From contig MNCI01009017.1 in the NCBI GenBank assembly GCA_015680685.1, forward strand, positions 448,517 to 512,516: a DNA stretch of 64,000 nt. The letters are read 5' to 3'. A program made the translations under genes and the position numbers. Origin of the DNA: Gnetum montanum. Its lineage: Eukaryota > Streptophyta > Gnetopsida > Gnetales > Gnetaceae. The notes beneath the pieces are model-generated. The model searched no databases. It saw nothing but the letters and a program-made list of their open reading frames with translations, and was not told the origin of the DNA. Shown here in pieces: positions 12,779-24,901 of this stretch. Position 1 is the first letter of the stretch, and every line of letters starts with the position of its first letter.

Positions 12779-14030
12779 TTAGCATAGATGGCCATCTTTC
12801 CCATGACTGAGTTGTAAGGGAGAGATTAAAAATAATGAGTGAGGTTGCCCATTTTTGAAGGTGTAACTTGCACTGGCTATTGCATATTCATGGAAAGGTT
12901 TTGTTTGTTGTACATTAACCAATAACCTTTTATCCGGGCTGTCAGGCTTATATATCATCATGGCTCTAGAGGGGAAGGTAGTATGAATAATATAAGGTCC
13001 TTCCCACAAGGTTTGAAACTTTGTACGTGCATGGGGTTCCAGTAAAGGACCTTATCTCCTAGTTGGTACCTAAACCTTCGGATCCTTAAGTCATGCTGCT
13101 ATTTACTGTGTGCCTTGTGCAACTCATTTAATGATAGTGCAACTAATCTATTCTAGTCTAACACATTCAAAATTGCTAACTGTTGTTTTTGTGCTAGGTC
13201 GAGATCCAGGTAAAGTTCACAAGCCATGGACAGTGTACGAAGCTCGTTCTGTATGGGGAGTTTTGGAAGTTTCCCGTACACTAGCTCATAGGGAAAATAT
13301 CCTATAGGGAGCTTCCAAGTGGAACGATACGCCCAAAGAGCGTCGTTCAGTTTCATGCTCCAGTCTCACCTAAATTTGCTAATTTTTTGTGTTAATATTC
13401 TTGTAATCTCCCTGGTAGTAACCTTGGCTTGACCATTAGCTTGGGGGTGGTAAGGTGTGGTCAGTTTATGCTCAACCCCTAAGCATTGCATCAGTTTCCG
13501 AAATTTTGCACCCATAAAATGTGTTCCATTATTAGAAATGAGTGCACATGGTATACCAAACCTATTAACGATTTGTTGTTGTACAAATCGTGCAGCTGTA
13601 GATGATGTGCAGTCTGTTCCAGTGGCTGCTTCAGCCCATTTGGTTAAGTAATCAACAGCAATGATTATATATGCTTTTCCGTTGGACATCAGTGTAATTA
13701 GTCCCATAAAATCTATTCCCTAGATATCAAAGGGTTCTAAAGGCTGAATCCATTATTGTAGATCCTCCATTCTAGTAGTCATTCCACCATCATGTTGGCA
13801 GCGCTCACAGGATTGGGCCAAATGATGGGTATCCCGAAATAGTGTTGGCCAATAATATCCTACAAGCAAGACCTTAGTAGCCATTCTTCTCCCAGCATAA
13901 TGACTCCCACAGGGGCCCTCATGAGCATCCTGGAGAACTTTTAATTGATCTTGATTGGGCACACACCATTGAACCAAGCCATCAGGATAGACTTTATAAA
14001 GTTTTCCCTTAATTTCCATGAAGTACTTGG
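12779..14030 (-). pseudogene. Element A integrase (broken)
   Basis: The N-terminal HHCC zinc domain is clear at about 13785-13935 (H-E-G-P-C-G-S-H-Y and C-E-R-C-Q). The catalytic core follows: DYLTKWAEA at about 13640, S-N-N-G-T-H-F at about 13530 and the NGQAKVTTREI block at about 13430. In the family the second catalytic residue is D in SDNGTHF and the third is E in NGQAEV. Here they read N and K, both explicable by G-to-A change. The C-terminal domain carries GDKVLYWNP (about 13040-13066). In-frame stops separate the domains, and a frame change precedes the last ~75 codons, which end at 12779. The function would have been insertion of element cDNA; this copy cannot work. Confidence 0.9.
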
Positions 14031-14640
14031 TTTTGTGAAGAAACTATTGTTTCTTCCTAAAGTCCAACCCTTGTGGTATTTTTTGGGAAGTGAGATAAGT
14101 AAGAATGCTACTATACCAATTTATTTCCATGGGTTGATTATTTACTACACCAGCAAAGAGGGTTTCATAAGGAAAATGGTCAGATACAGCATATTCATCC
14201 TCTTTGTTGTCCCAACGTAACTGAGATAGATGATCAGCGACTACATTCTCGATGCCTTTGCGGTCTACTATTGTTAAGTCAAACTCCTGAAGAATTACCA
14301 ACCAACATATGATACGTGGGCTAACCGTTGGCTTGTTCGTAAGGAACCTAATTGCACTATGATCTGTATGGATGTATACTTTGTAACCCAATACATAGTG
14401 CCTAAATTTATCCAGTGCAAACACTACTGCCATCAATTCCTTTTCTGTAGTCATGTAGTCAAGTTGTGCACCTGTGATACTCTTACTAGCACAGTGGATG
14501 TAATAAGGTCATTTTTGTTCATCTAATTGTGTCAGTATAGCTCCTAAGGTGTAATTAGATGCATCGGTCATGATATGGAATGACCTGGACCAGTTAGGGG
14601 TTGTAGAATGGGGGTTTCCACAAGCCTCTGTTTGAGGGTT
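14030..14640 (-). pseudogene. Element A RNase H
   Basis: The first catalytic segment reads TDASNYTLGAILTQ at about 14530-14572. The glutamate helix reads TTEKELMAVVFALDKFRHY (about 14395-14452), and HTDHSAIRFL (about 14339-14368) follows. The next segment, NVVADHLSQL at about 14218-14247, is characteristic of Athila-type pol, where the family reads ADHLSRL. The domain would degrade the RNA strand during reverse transcription. It is in a different frame from the upstream RT, so a frameshift lies between about 14460 and 14660. Stops occur before the conserved Y-T-T-E-K block and after the RNase H/integrase linker. Confidence 0.88.
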
Positions 14641-15866
14641 TGGAATGCTCATTCACATTCCCTGGTCCATTCAAATGGTGCATCTTTTTTCGGTAATTCC
14701 ACCAATGGTTTGGCAACTTTGGAGAAGTTTGCGATAAACCTCCTATAGTATCCAGTGTGTCCAAGGAATGACCTAATGTCTTTAACGGTCTTTGGTTGTT
14801 GGGTAATTCCTTGGATGACTTTAATTTTTTCTGGATCCACCTCAATTTCTGATTGTGAAATTTTGTGCCCTAGTACGACGCCCTCTTGAACCATCAAATG
14901 GCTCTTTTGCCAGTTGAGCTTGAGGTTGGTTTCAACACATCATTTCAGTACTTGCTCTAACCGGTTGAGGGCTTGATCAAAGCTTATCCCATAAGTGGAG
15001 AAGTCGTCCATGAAGACTTCTACTCCGTTACCTATTTTCTATTGAAAGATTCTTAGAACTAATTGTTGGAACGTGGCAGGTGCATTGCACAAGCCAAAAG
15101 GCATTTTTTTGTATGCAAACGTTCCCCAAGGACTGGTGAACATTGTTTTGGCTTGGTCTTTTGGTGCAATTCGTATTTGGTTGTACCCACTATATCCATC
15201 CAGAAAACTGTAATAGCGATGCCCTGCTATAGTGTCTAAGACTTGGTCAACAAATGGCAATGGGAAGTGATCTTTGAATGTTTCCATATTTAATAGCCTA
15301 AAATATATACATACCCTCCATTTACCTTCTTTTTTCGGTACAATGACAAGAGGACTAACCCATTCGCTATTAGTGATAGGGTAAATGAACCTAGCCTTGA
15401 GAAGCTACTCTAGCTCCTCTTTCACTATTTGTTTTAACTTTGGGTTCAATCACCTTTGGGGTTGCTTGTGAGGCTTCATAGAGAGGTCTATGTAAATCCT
15501 ATGTTGGCATATCCTAGGATCTATTCTGGTTAATTCAGGGTATGACCAAGAAAAGGATGTTGACCACTTGTTTATCACCTTTAGCAAACTTTTTTTTTGC
15601 TTAGGTGCAAGCTTTGCATTGATGATCACCAGTTTTCTGTTTTTAAGGGTAACGTATTCCAAACCGGTGGGCAATGGTTTTAAATCTAGGGGCTCTTGTT
15701 TAAACTCCTCAGGAATCTCCAACTTTCCCCAATTAATGTTTTCAGAGTTAAGGGCTAGAAGTTGGCAACGGACTTGCTCTAATACATCTGTGCTTTTAAT
15801 GTAAGCACTAGTTATTCCCTCAACTAGTTTCATGCAAGTTGTCGAGTTGCTCTCTTTATCAGCCAT
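14640..15866 (-). pseudogene. Element A reverse transcriptase
   Basis: The conserved blocks run in order in one frame: VSPLVIVPKKEGKWRVC (about 15310-15365), KDHFPLPFVDQVLD, FLDGYSGYNQI (about 15180-15212), GTFAYKKMPFGLCNAPATF, then FMDDFS (the catalytic F/Y-x-D-D box, about 15005-15022). VLGHKISQ and the RRFIANFSK block of the thumb follow. The upstream 120 codons are the protease-RT linker. In-frame stops are TAG, TGA and TAA codons, for example before LNPKLKQ and after IFQ. The FLDGYSGYNQI and PFGLCNAPATF wording is typical of Athila. This region is wholly absent from element B. Confidence 0.92.
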
Positions 15867-15884
15867 CAGCCACTGGGTGTTTTC

Positions 15885-16850
15885 TTATTGTGTGGCTATC
15901 GCATATAGGCACTTTTGTATGTCAATATCCTGTGCACACCGATTGCATGTAGGAAATGTTAAACTTCGCATCACCCATGATTTCTGCACGCAATGACACC
16001 CCGTGTCACTATATGCGATGCATGGAACTCTTTTCCTTTCAATTTTCCCAAAAGTATTTGTCTTAGATATTTCTAGGGAAAGGTTGTGGATTCCTAGGCA
16101 TGCGTCAATTGTATTCAACCATGCCCTTCCCATTATAATTGGGAAATCCCCTTTGTCATTGTTTATTTGGATCACTAAGAAATCAGCTGGATATGACCAT
16201 CCACTGATAGTGGTAATAATTTCCTTAACCTGTTCCAAAGGAATAGTGGTGGATTGGTCAACTAGCTCTAGGAAAACATTGCTCTTCTTGAGTGGAGGTA
16301 GGTTCCAGGTTTTATACAGTTCTTTTGAGATTAAGTTGACCCCAGAACCTGAGTCAAGGAGAGCCTTATAGGGTTCATTCCTAGCAACTTGGAAGTAAAC
16401 TAGGGGAACTCCTAGATTCGATAATTTTTTTGGAAGGTGGATGACCTTGATCCAGTTGATTATTGTATGTGTTAACATAATTGTATGCATTGGGCATGAT
16501 TTCTCCATTGAAGGGTTTCCTGAAACCTTATTTGGTATGGGGGTGTTAAGATGTTCAACCGCTTGTGAAGGTGAAGGTGTGGTTGGATTGTTGGTCCTAA
16601 GGAAGGGTCTTTTTGGTGTATGATTGTTAGAACCAACTGATATTGGAGGATTGGGAGCCCTCGCAGTGTTGGATTGTTGCGGTTGAGTGGGAATTACTCT
16701 AGGCTTTGTTGGAGCGGTTGGCAGTGGGGCTACTAGCGTAAGAGATGCAGATGGATTTCGAGGATAGTGTGGGTATGGAGCGTTTCCCAAAGGAGAAGGA
16801 GTCCTAAAATACTCCTAAACTTGGTAGTAACATGGAGGGTTTATGTGACC
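15885..16850 (-). pseudogene. Element A aspartic protease and flanking linker
   Basis: An uninterrupted frame of about 300 codons (16790-15885) carries the active site LLDSGSGVNLIS at about 16335-16370. The residue after D-S-G is serine rather than the usual alanine. FPIIMGRAWL (about 16116-16145) is the flap/C-terminal motif. The preceding ~120 residues are proline-, threonine- and asparagine-rich, as expected for the gag C-terminus. It shares a frame with gag and RT, so the parent used a single gag-pol frame. The protein would cleave the polyprotein. This is the longest unbroken frame of element A, but stops on both sides leave it without a start in context. Confidence 0.88.
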
Positions 16851-17039
16851 CATAGAGTCACCTGGGGAAATCAGTTGTTTCCCATAATAACCATAAGGAT
16901 TAGGCTGCTGGTAAGGGTACTGTTGTGTTGGCAGTGGCATCCCCCAAGACTGTGGGTATTACCACTGCTGATGCTGTCTGATGGGCTGTGGTGGAGTTCC
17001 ACTTGGATAATACGTTAGTGGTTGGTGGAACTACCTTGG

Positions 17040-18380
17040 GTTACCTTGTGGATAAGGTAACCTTCGGGGTGTTTGCCATTGGTTGAGTCTTGGATTAAGC
17101 GCATACACCCCAAACTCTTGTAGATGTGAAATAATTCAACAACATCCCTTAGGATGGTAATAGTGGTAGATCTCACATCCAATGTCATCGTCTGAATCCA
17201 AATCCACAACCACATCAGAGTTAGTGATTTTTCCCTTACCCTTGTTATGTGTAGGGCCTAAATCTCTCCACTTTTTCTTACCTTTGTCACTACTTTGTTC
17301 GACCTTAGACTCTTCTACAATTTTTAAGATAATTCCAATTTTAGAGTCTAAGGAACTCCATACGTCATCTACCTTAGCCGCTATTTCTGTTGTTAATTTT
17401 TGGATCGGCAAGGTTTTCCAGTTCACCAACTCTTCGATTGGTGACTCATCCTCTTCATCGAAAAATTTCACTCCCTTCTTTTGAAGGGAGGGATCACGGT
17501 TGTACTCTTCTGCACTTTTCCTTTTGCGTAGCTCATCTTCTTCTTTTGCTACTTATTCCAACAAGCTATGTACTTCATGGGCTCTGATTTGTGAGAGTCT
17601 CCCTTGGGCTTAAGTTCCAACGGTTCTTCTAGTTTCAGGCCTTAGCCCATCCACAATGTGGCAAAGTTGATCTCGGTGAGCGTACCCATGGCCCGGGCAA
17701 CGATGTAACAATGTGTAGTAGCGGGCCATGGAAGCATCCAAGGGTTCATATGTACCTTGTTTCCAGCCTTGGATCTGCTTACGCAAATTGGACACTCTGG
17801 AGTATGTTTGATACTTTTGGTTGAACAGTTCTAGCATCGTAGTCCACCTCTTGATGGTTTCCGGTTCTAAGGACCGGTACCAGCTCTCTACTTCCTTCGT
17901 GAGTGCCCTTGGGAACAACTTAAGTTTTTTCCACTCATTTTCTATATTCTGCAAGGCACAGGCATCATGGAATGCCTATAAATGATTTTGCAGATCAGCA
18001 TTGTATCCCCCTTCAAATTGTGGGATATTGTTCATGTCTAATCATTTGATCTGACTATCTTTTAAATGCCTTGTGGGAATCCTAATTGCCTCCATTATGT
18101 CAAGCATACTTTGGGTTGCAAGTAGGGGCTTGTCATGATCGTCTCTTTCATGATGCCTATGATGTCTACGTTGTTCCCTACTCTCCCTACGTCCTTGCCC
18201 TTATCCTCTCTTTCGACTTTCCCGTCGAGGTCTCTCATTTTTCTTACTTTTATCCTCAGCTTTATGTTCATGATGGCTGCGCCCAGATGTGGAAGGAGAG
18301 GATGAGTGATGGGATGAAGGAGAAGAAGAAGAGAAACCATTGCCATGATGATGTTTCTTACCTTCTCTTCAGCTGCTACG
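17040..18380 (-). pseudogene. Element A gag
   Basis: The gag (retrotransposon capsid) domain spans about 18030-17610, with WYRSLEPETIKRW, LFNQKYQTYSRVSNLRKQ and the GHGYAHRDQLCHIVDGL block. A charged, arginine/histidine-rich N-terminal part lies next to the assembly gap. A zinc knuckle lies at 17139-17177 with C-x2-Y-x3-H-x4-C, the second cysteine changed to tyrosine. In elements B and C the same position reads C-x2-C-x3-H-x4-C. In-frame stops include TGA, TAG and TAA codons that fit C-to-T changes. The N-terminus is lost in the gap, so the start codon cannot be set. Confidence 0.88.
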
Positions 18381-19242
18381 NNNNNNNNNNNNNNNNNNNN
18401 NNNNNNNNNNNNNNNNNNNNNNNNNNNNNNNNNNNNNNNNNNNNNNNNNNNNNNNNNNNNNNNNNNNNNNNNNNNNNNNNNNNNNNNNNNNNNNNNNNNN
18501 NNNNNNNNNNNNNNNNNNNNNNNNNNNNNNNNNNNNNNNNNNNNNNNNNNNNNNNNNNNNNNNNNNNNNNNNNNNNNNNNNNNNNNNNNNNNNNNNNNNN
18601 NNNNNNNNNNNNNNNNNNNNNNNNNNNNNNNNNNNNNNNNNNNNNNNNNNNNNNNNNNNNNNNNNNNNNNNNNNNNNNNNNNNNNNNNNNNNNNNNNNNN
18701 NNNNNNNNNNNNNNNNNNNNNNNNNNNNNNNNNNNNNNNNNNNNNNNNNNNNNNNNNNNNNNNNNNNNNNNNNNNNNNNNNNNNNNNNNNNNNNNNNNNN
18801 NNNNNNNNNNNNNNNNNNNNNNNNNNNNNNNNNNNNNNNNNNNNNNNNNNNNNNNNNNNNNNNNNNNNNNNNNNNNNNNNNNNNNNNNNNNNNNNNNNNN
18901 NNNNNNNNNNNNNNNNNNNNNNNNNNNNNNNNNNNNNNNNNNNNNNNNNNNNNNNNNNNNNNNNNNNNNNNNNNNNNNNNNNNNNNNNNNNNNNNNNNNN
19001 NNNNNNNNNNNNNNNNNNNNNNNNNNNNNNNNNNNNNNNNNNNNNNNNNNNNNNNNNNNNNNNNNNNNNNNNNNNNNNNNNNNNNNNNNNNNNNNNNNNN
19101 NNNNNNNNNNNNNNNNNNNNNNNNNNNNNNNNNNNNNNNNNNNNNNNNNNNNNNNNNNNNNNNNNNNNNNNNNNNNNNNNNNNNNNNNNNNNNNNNNNNN
19201 NNNNNNNNNNNNNNNNNNNNNNNNNNNNNNNNNNNNNNNNNN
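18381..19242. other. Assembly gap (862 N)
   Basis: This run of unknown bases covers the gag N-terminus, leader, primer-binding site and the inner part of the 5' LTR of element A. The true length may differ from the N count. Any open frame drawn across it is an artefact. Confidence 0.99.
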
Positions 19243-19755
19243 AGGAGTTGAGGGTGAGAGAGACTAATCACGATGAGCAACCGATTCCTTGATTAGCCGT
19301 ACACATTTGTCAATGCTTGTAATCAAGCCGTACTCATGTCGTGCTAATGCAAGTAATAAATAACAGGTAGGAAATAACATGTAATAAACCTATTCCATGC
19401 ACTGCAAGGTTTATCCACAAAGCTCGTCTTTATTGTTGTACACAACTTGCATTCAGGTACAAAGTTTCTTGAATAAAGATCCGTTCACTTGGAGACTCTT
19501 ACTACGGGCATATGGAAAATATTCTATCTCTAAAGTGATCAAGCTGCTAGAGTTTCCCTACTTTAAGCCTAGGATGGGAAATAAGGGGAGTGCCGCCTCT
19601 TATTTATAGATTTGGCGGCGGACCACAATATCGTGTACACGACATCGTAGGGGATGACGCGATATCGCGTACGTGATATTGCATGGGATGTGATATCGCG
19701 GCAACCGTGATATCACGTACACGATATCACGGCTTGTGCATATCGCGTCTCATCA
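19243..19755 (-). repeat. 5' LTR of element A (outer part)
   Basis: The visible 513 bp match the corresponding part of 9952-10929 and end CGCGTCTCATCA. The TATA box CTATAAATA is at 19601-19609 on the minus strand. The GATATC palindrome array (19626-19731) is longer and better preserved than in the 3' LTR. Confidence 0.88.
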
Positions 19756-19760
19756 ATAAG
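19756..19760. repeat. TSD of element A (right)
   Basis: ATAAG, identical to 9947-9951. Confidence 0.9.
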
Positions 19761-22700
19761 CCTACCTTTGCATAATATGTTGCATCATGTGTGTGAAAGT
19801 ACCAAATATTAAGGATTACAGGAGATTTTCTTAAATAATCTTTAGTTAAATATGTTATTTATACTTATGATTCTTTTCCACCCAAATCAACTTTTAAATC
19901 ATTTTTTTGAAAATACAAGATAATCCTCCTAATATCCTTCCTTGTATACGAGATCTAATAGTTGCTAACGTTATCCTACTAAAATGAGGTAAAATCAAAA
20001 TTTAGAATGTTCTTCTTTCTAAGTTTTAACTACTCTAAAAATATAAAATTTTGTAAAAATTCAATATTATACAATGCAGTCATTTTAGTGGCAACACCAC
20101 CATTTATATTTAGGAAACCATAGTGCAAATTTTTTAAGCATTTTTTGAAATTGTCCTATCTTTAATCATTGTAATATAATATACATTTAGAAAAGATACC
20201 TTACCCTTTGCTTATGTTACTTTTACTTTTTTCCATTCTTCTATCTTCTTTGCAAGCTCTTCTTTTATGAGATCTTCATTTATCCAAATTTTTTCTCCTT
20301 TCACATTACTACAATTGTACAAAACTTTTTCTTGAGTAGTTAAATTACTAAATTTTATAATAATAGGATGTCATTTATCACCTTTGAATTTTGTAAAATA
20401 AGAATCCAAGATTGTATTAAGAAAGATGTAGAGGTATATTTTTTTTGTTATAATATTATGAACAAAAGTTTTATAATTATCTTTTTAGGATCTAATGCTC
20501 TATACCCTTCCTTTCTTTCCCCCTTCCAAACAAAACATCGATAATGTCATTGAAAGAAAAGGAAGAGGCTCAACCATTTTGGAGATGCCAATAATGGTTT
20601 TCATTCTTGCAACTAATTCTAAAAAGCCTCTCCTCTAGGATAGGAAAAAGATCAATCCTTACCCTCTTTTAGAAGTACTATATTAAGTTTTCACTCCCAA
20701 TAAGAGGTTTCGTATAAATCATAATAAGCCAATAAGCAATCTAAATCATAAATCTTCTAGAAGAAATTTAGGAATATCACAAGGACCATCCTTTCATGAA
20801 TATAAGAAAATAGAAAATTAATATCCACAAGGTACTTTCTTATTTTACTATAAACTTGAAACTTTTTTAAAAATAATATTTATTCCTAGGAAATATATAT
20901 AATTAAATTAAAATTTTTAGACATAGTATTACTCACTAGAATTGAACCCATAACATGGATTTTTAAATTCAAGAGTGTTGCCACTAGTCTACCATCTTAG
21001 TATGTTTCATTTTACTTAATTTGAGTAATAAATGAGCATGAAAGATATATGTTAGATTAATTCATTATCTTGAGAAAATAGGTGGTTAGTTAGTTATCTT
21101 CTTATCTAACAAATAGTAATCAAGAACGATTTTTCTAGTTTGAGTTACATTTTATGCACTTGTATATGTATTATCAAATGTTTTTAAGGTACATAGTAAA
21201 ATGTTTTCGATTAAATAACTTAATATTTTCTCTCTCTACTTCTTTCTTGTCATTCTTCCCTTTCCATCCCTTTTTCAAGTGTCCAAATGTTTGTGTTGCT
21301 TTTTATTTTGAATTATTATTCTTTTTTTGAGTATTTACATAAGATAATGAAGGTTGTTAGATGATAATAATAATCTTAATTATATCAGTAAATTCTTTCT
21401 TTCTTATTAAAAAAAGAAACTTCACAAAATATTGGTGAGTTGTATTTGGATTAATTTTTTTAAGTATGTAGTTCTTGTATTAATTAGGATAAATCATCTC
21501 ATTTTAGAAAGGATTGGTTCCCAACTTAATTTAGAATGAATAAAATCAATCCATTAGAAAGAAGAAGGCTAGATGAATTTTAAACTTCTTAGAATTTCTC
21601 TTGAGTTTAATCTTTTCAAACATTGTGTAATACCCTTATTAATTTTCTATAAAATCTTATAAATAAATATTAAGGTTTCAAAACCCTAAGGATTTGAACT
21701 TAACCTTGATATAACTAAATAAGATATTAAATATTTAACAACTAAAAATTATAGATTTGAAATATAAATACAATAGTACAACATGACATAAAAAATTTAT
21801 TATTCCTAACATAAATATTTAAATAAAACTAATTAAAAACAATATGGAAATTAATGCAATCACAAAAGTGTAGATGTTAAAGAAGAAAATGAATCACATA
21901 AGTAGAAAGTACGTGAGAAGATGATTCCAATGACACTTATTCTACCTCAATCAAACTTCTAGAAACAAAGTTATTAATGTTTACAACTTATGAAGAAAAT
22001 ATTAAAATAATATTAAGATAATAATAGCTAATAAAATAATATTTTTCTATGAATGTATAGCACACAATAAAATGAAAAATTATCCTTATAATATTCCAAA
22101 TAAGATGGTATTGACAAAAATTTCATAGCTAGCATACTTAATTACTTATTTAAAAAACTAGCTACATGGTTAACATATCCAAATTTTGTATAATTTTTTA
22201 ATTTACAAAAATAAAAAAAATATAAAATTTATTTTTAAAGTTAGAAGTGTAGAAAAACATTCCTTCTTGAGGAATTGAAGGTTGTTTCACTTTGAAACAA
22301 AGGTTGGAGAAGTTTGAAGATCCTTATGGGTTCCATGCTATCTTAACCATAACTAATGCACTACATGGCTTTGATTCTTTGTATGCTACATCATAAGGAT
22401 GTGTAGGCTTTGGAAGAACCTTTGGCTTTAATGCTTAGATCATTTTCCTTCTCTATAAGGGCTTAGGGCTAGATGCATTGGATTAGGAGCATGTCTTAGC
22501 TTTGTTAAGAAAGCAATGTTGTATGTGTATGTTAGTGTTCTTTTAAGTACTTTGTTCATGTTGCATTGGTTTGGTCACTTCTATGATTATAAAGCATCCT
22601 CACACTACTCCTAACCATGAATTAACGTGTGTCATGTGGGTTGTGTACTTATACTATGCTTACAGGTTTTTGAGGATGTTGAGGTATAGTCCACTTGAAG

Positions 22701-24007
22701 TCTAATCTATAACAATTGGCTTCCTTTGTATCCTTGGGTGATGATAAGAGGTGCTTTCCTAGAGTAGTACCTCTACACTTGTTATTTAATACCTTACAAA
22801 CTAAGATTAAGCTAAAAAGGTATTACTTAAAGATAAACAAAATATACATAAAAACATAAATAACTACTTAAAGAAAAATGTTGGATGCCAAGAATAATAT
22901 AATAGGTGAAGTATTAGACTCCATAAAAATAACTTCAGAGGAGTAGAAAAATGTTGAGAAAAAAGATAAAAATGTTATAAAATAGTGATAATAGCTCCTT
23001 GCATACAAAACTTAACCTATCCCTTAATAAAAATTATTTGAATCCCTATTGCCTAATCCCAAAATAACATTGGCAAGATAACAAAAAATATAACATGATA
23101 ATACAAAAAAAGTACATAACAATTTAAATATATTAAAAGAAATTGGGCTCTAATGACAGAAAAATCTATTAAATAACAACAACTGAAAAATAATCAATGT
23201 TAAAATAAATTCATAACCAAGTTGGGCCTGCACCAAACATACAAAGATCCTAGCTAAATATTATAGCTTAGGAGAAATATAATTGATAACTAGCAACTTA
23301 ATGGCTAACCTAAAATTGCTTTAAATAAGAATCTAAGCATAAAATTCTTCACCTAACTTTTCCTCATCACATCTAACTAACTTATTTGAAAGGTATAAAA
23401 AATACAATGGGAATTAGTCCTAAGATTGAGTAGGAAAAATAAGCTACAAAATACTCCCTTGTAGGTTTCTGTTTTAGGCATAAGGTAGTTGGATAGGTAT
23501 GGACAAGGAGTAGCTGCGATAGAAGAGTTAGTAAAAAAATATACAAAAATTCATAGATCAATATGAAATGATAAAAAATAATTAAATTAAATATCCAAAA
23601 ATCATATAATATAGAAAAGAGGCTATATACCACCATCCAATAAATCCAAATAAAATCAAGATTAAATAAATGATACTTACCAAGAAAGAAAACTTATATA
23701 GGTATCCAGATTTCTATCAAGAAAGAAGACCTATGTAGGTGTTTCTACAAGATTGTTATTCTTACAGTTCTATAAGAACACCTCCACAAATAAAATGCTA
23801 AGTATCTAATCCATAGCCATAAATGGTCTTTTAAATGATGTAATCCTTGACTAGATCAATGATTCAAAAATGAAGAGGTATGATTCTATAATAAAATACA
23901 AACATATCCTACAATCTGCGATCTAGAAATGATAGAAAAATTGATAAATAATAATAAAATCAATGAAACCTAAGCATTGTTGATAAAGCCTAAGTGATAT
24001 AAGCATA
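19761..24007. other. AT-rich DNA between elements A and C
   Basis: The region is very AT-rich with short, scattered open frames, the longest being 84 codons at 23382-23636 (minus, hydrophobic and low complexity). A somewhat less AT-rich block at 22260-22760 shows no family resemblance. The only coding-like signal is a possible LINE ORF1 remnant near 20190-20440. Confidence 0.5.
20190..20440 (-). pseudogene. Possible LINE ORF1-like fragment
   Basis: One minus-strand frame reads HPIIIKFSN, then EKVLYN, then INEDLIKEELAKKIEEWKKV, a lysine-rich tail and AKGKVSFL. The order 'P-x-P-I-I-V-K-F ... I-N-E-D-L-T-x-E-E-L-x-x-R-x-x-L-W' is familiar to me from the C-terminal part of ORF1-type proteins of non-LTR retrotransposons. 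Two in-frame stops are visible: TGA before HPII, where CGA arginine is expected, and TAA before AKGK. No endonuclease or RT from the same element was recognised nearby. The resemblance is short, so this is tentative. Confidence 0.35.
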
Positions 24008-24012
24008 CTTAT
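24008..24012. repeat. TSD of element C (left)
   Basis: CTTAT precedes TGATGAGTGG and is repeated at 32621-32625. Confidence 0.9.
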
Positions 24013-24370
24013 TGATGAGTGGCAAGGTACCCCTACACTCAACCATACGAAACGAGCGTCGCACGCGTGATCCGGTCGAACTCCGCAGATGGACTAGTTG
24101 TAGCACCTAGACAATTAGCCTTAGGTCGTAGTTCACTGTCTTCCCACCTAGACTAGTTTTGCATATGTCACGTATGGTTTAGTCTAGATGAGGTGTATGA
24201 TGTGTTCCTAAATCTAATGCTACTCCTGAAGGCAGTGGAAAATAATATTTAACTAAACTAAACTAGGAGGAAAAGGGTAAGAAAATCTAATCTAGCCTAA
24301 GTGCGACGAGCAACCGATTCCTTGATCAACCGTACACATCTTGGACTTCATGCATGACTAGCACTGGGAC

Positions 24371-24477
24371 TACCAAGCGTAGCTCCGAGGTACGCCACTA
24401 GGATTACCAAGCGCAGATCCCAAATACGCCATTGGGTTACCAAGCGTAGATCCTGGATACGCCATTGGGCTACCAAG
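24371..24477. repeat. 33-34-bp tandem repeat in LTR of C
   Basis: There are three units (24371-24404, 24405-24437, 24438-24470) plus a partial fourth, each starting TACCAAGCG and containing TACGCCA. Shorter relics of the same unit (TTGGTAATCC with AGCG) occur in the LTRs of element B near 33652-33690 and 39860-39900. Confidence 0.85.
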
Positions 24478-24901
24478 TAGTCACACTTAAATGCTCGTAA
24501 CCAAGTCGTACTCGTTCCACTTCTAGGAGTTTAAGGGTGAGAGACTAATCGCGATGAGTAACCGATTCCTTAACTAGCCGTGCACACTCGTAGATGCTCG
24601 TAGTCAATTCGTACTCACATCGCGCTATGAAAGCAATAAATAACATTAAATAAATAACAAATAAATAAACTAAGTGAATGCTGCAATGATGAAGTAATCT
24701 CGATCTTTATTTCTGGTCATGTGCATGTCCAAGTACGACACACTTGAATAAAGACATCGTACAATTACATTCACCACACTGTGGGCAGACACGGAAAAAA
24801 TTCTAACTTTGGAGGGATCAAACTGCCAGAGCTTCGCTACTCTAAAACTAGGATTCTAAACAAGGGAGAGCCATGTATTATTTATAGATATGACAGTGGA
24901 C

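Larger units (their letters stand above)
9952..19755 (-). mobile_element. Element A: Athila-like Ty3/Gypsy retrotransposon
   Basis: This is an LTR element of about 9.8 kb (including an 862-base gap) flanked by a perfect 5-bp duplication, ATAAG. LTR ends are TGATGAG...CTCATCA. On the minus strand the order is 5' LTR (right, partly in the gap), gag, protease, RT, RNase H, integrase, ~1.85 kb of non-coding DNA and the 3' LTR (left). RT, RNase H and integrase resemble the Athila lineage. gag, protease and RT share one frame. A frame change occurs between RT and RNase H, and another near the integrase C-terminus. In-frame stops are mostly TAG, TGA or TAA where C-to-T change explains them. The visible ~400 bp of the two LTRs differ by roughly 34 positions on my hand count (about 8%), so insertion is old. 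Confidence 0.92.

Noticed and set aside
16003-16371. 122-codon plus-strand frame
   Set aside because: Antisense shadow of the element A protease frame, which has clear family motifs on the minus strand.
18086-19292. Long open frames of 300-390 codons
   Set aside because: They consist almost entirely of unknown bases in the assembly gap and are artefacts.
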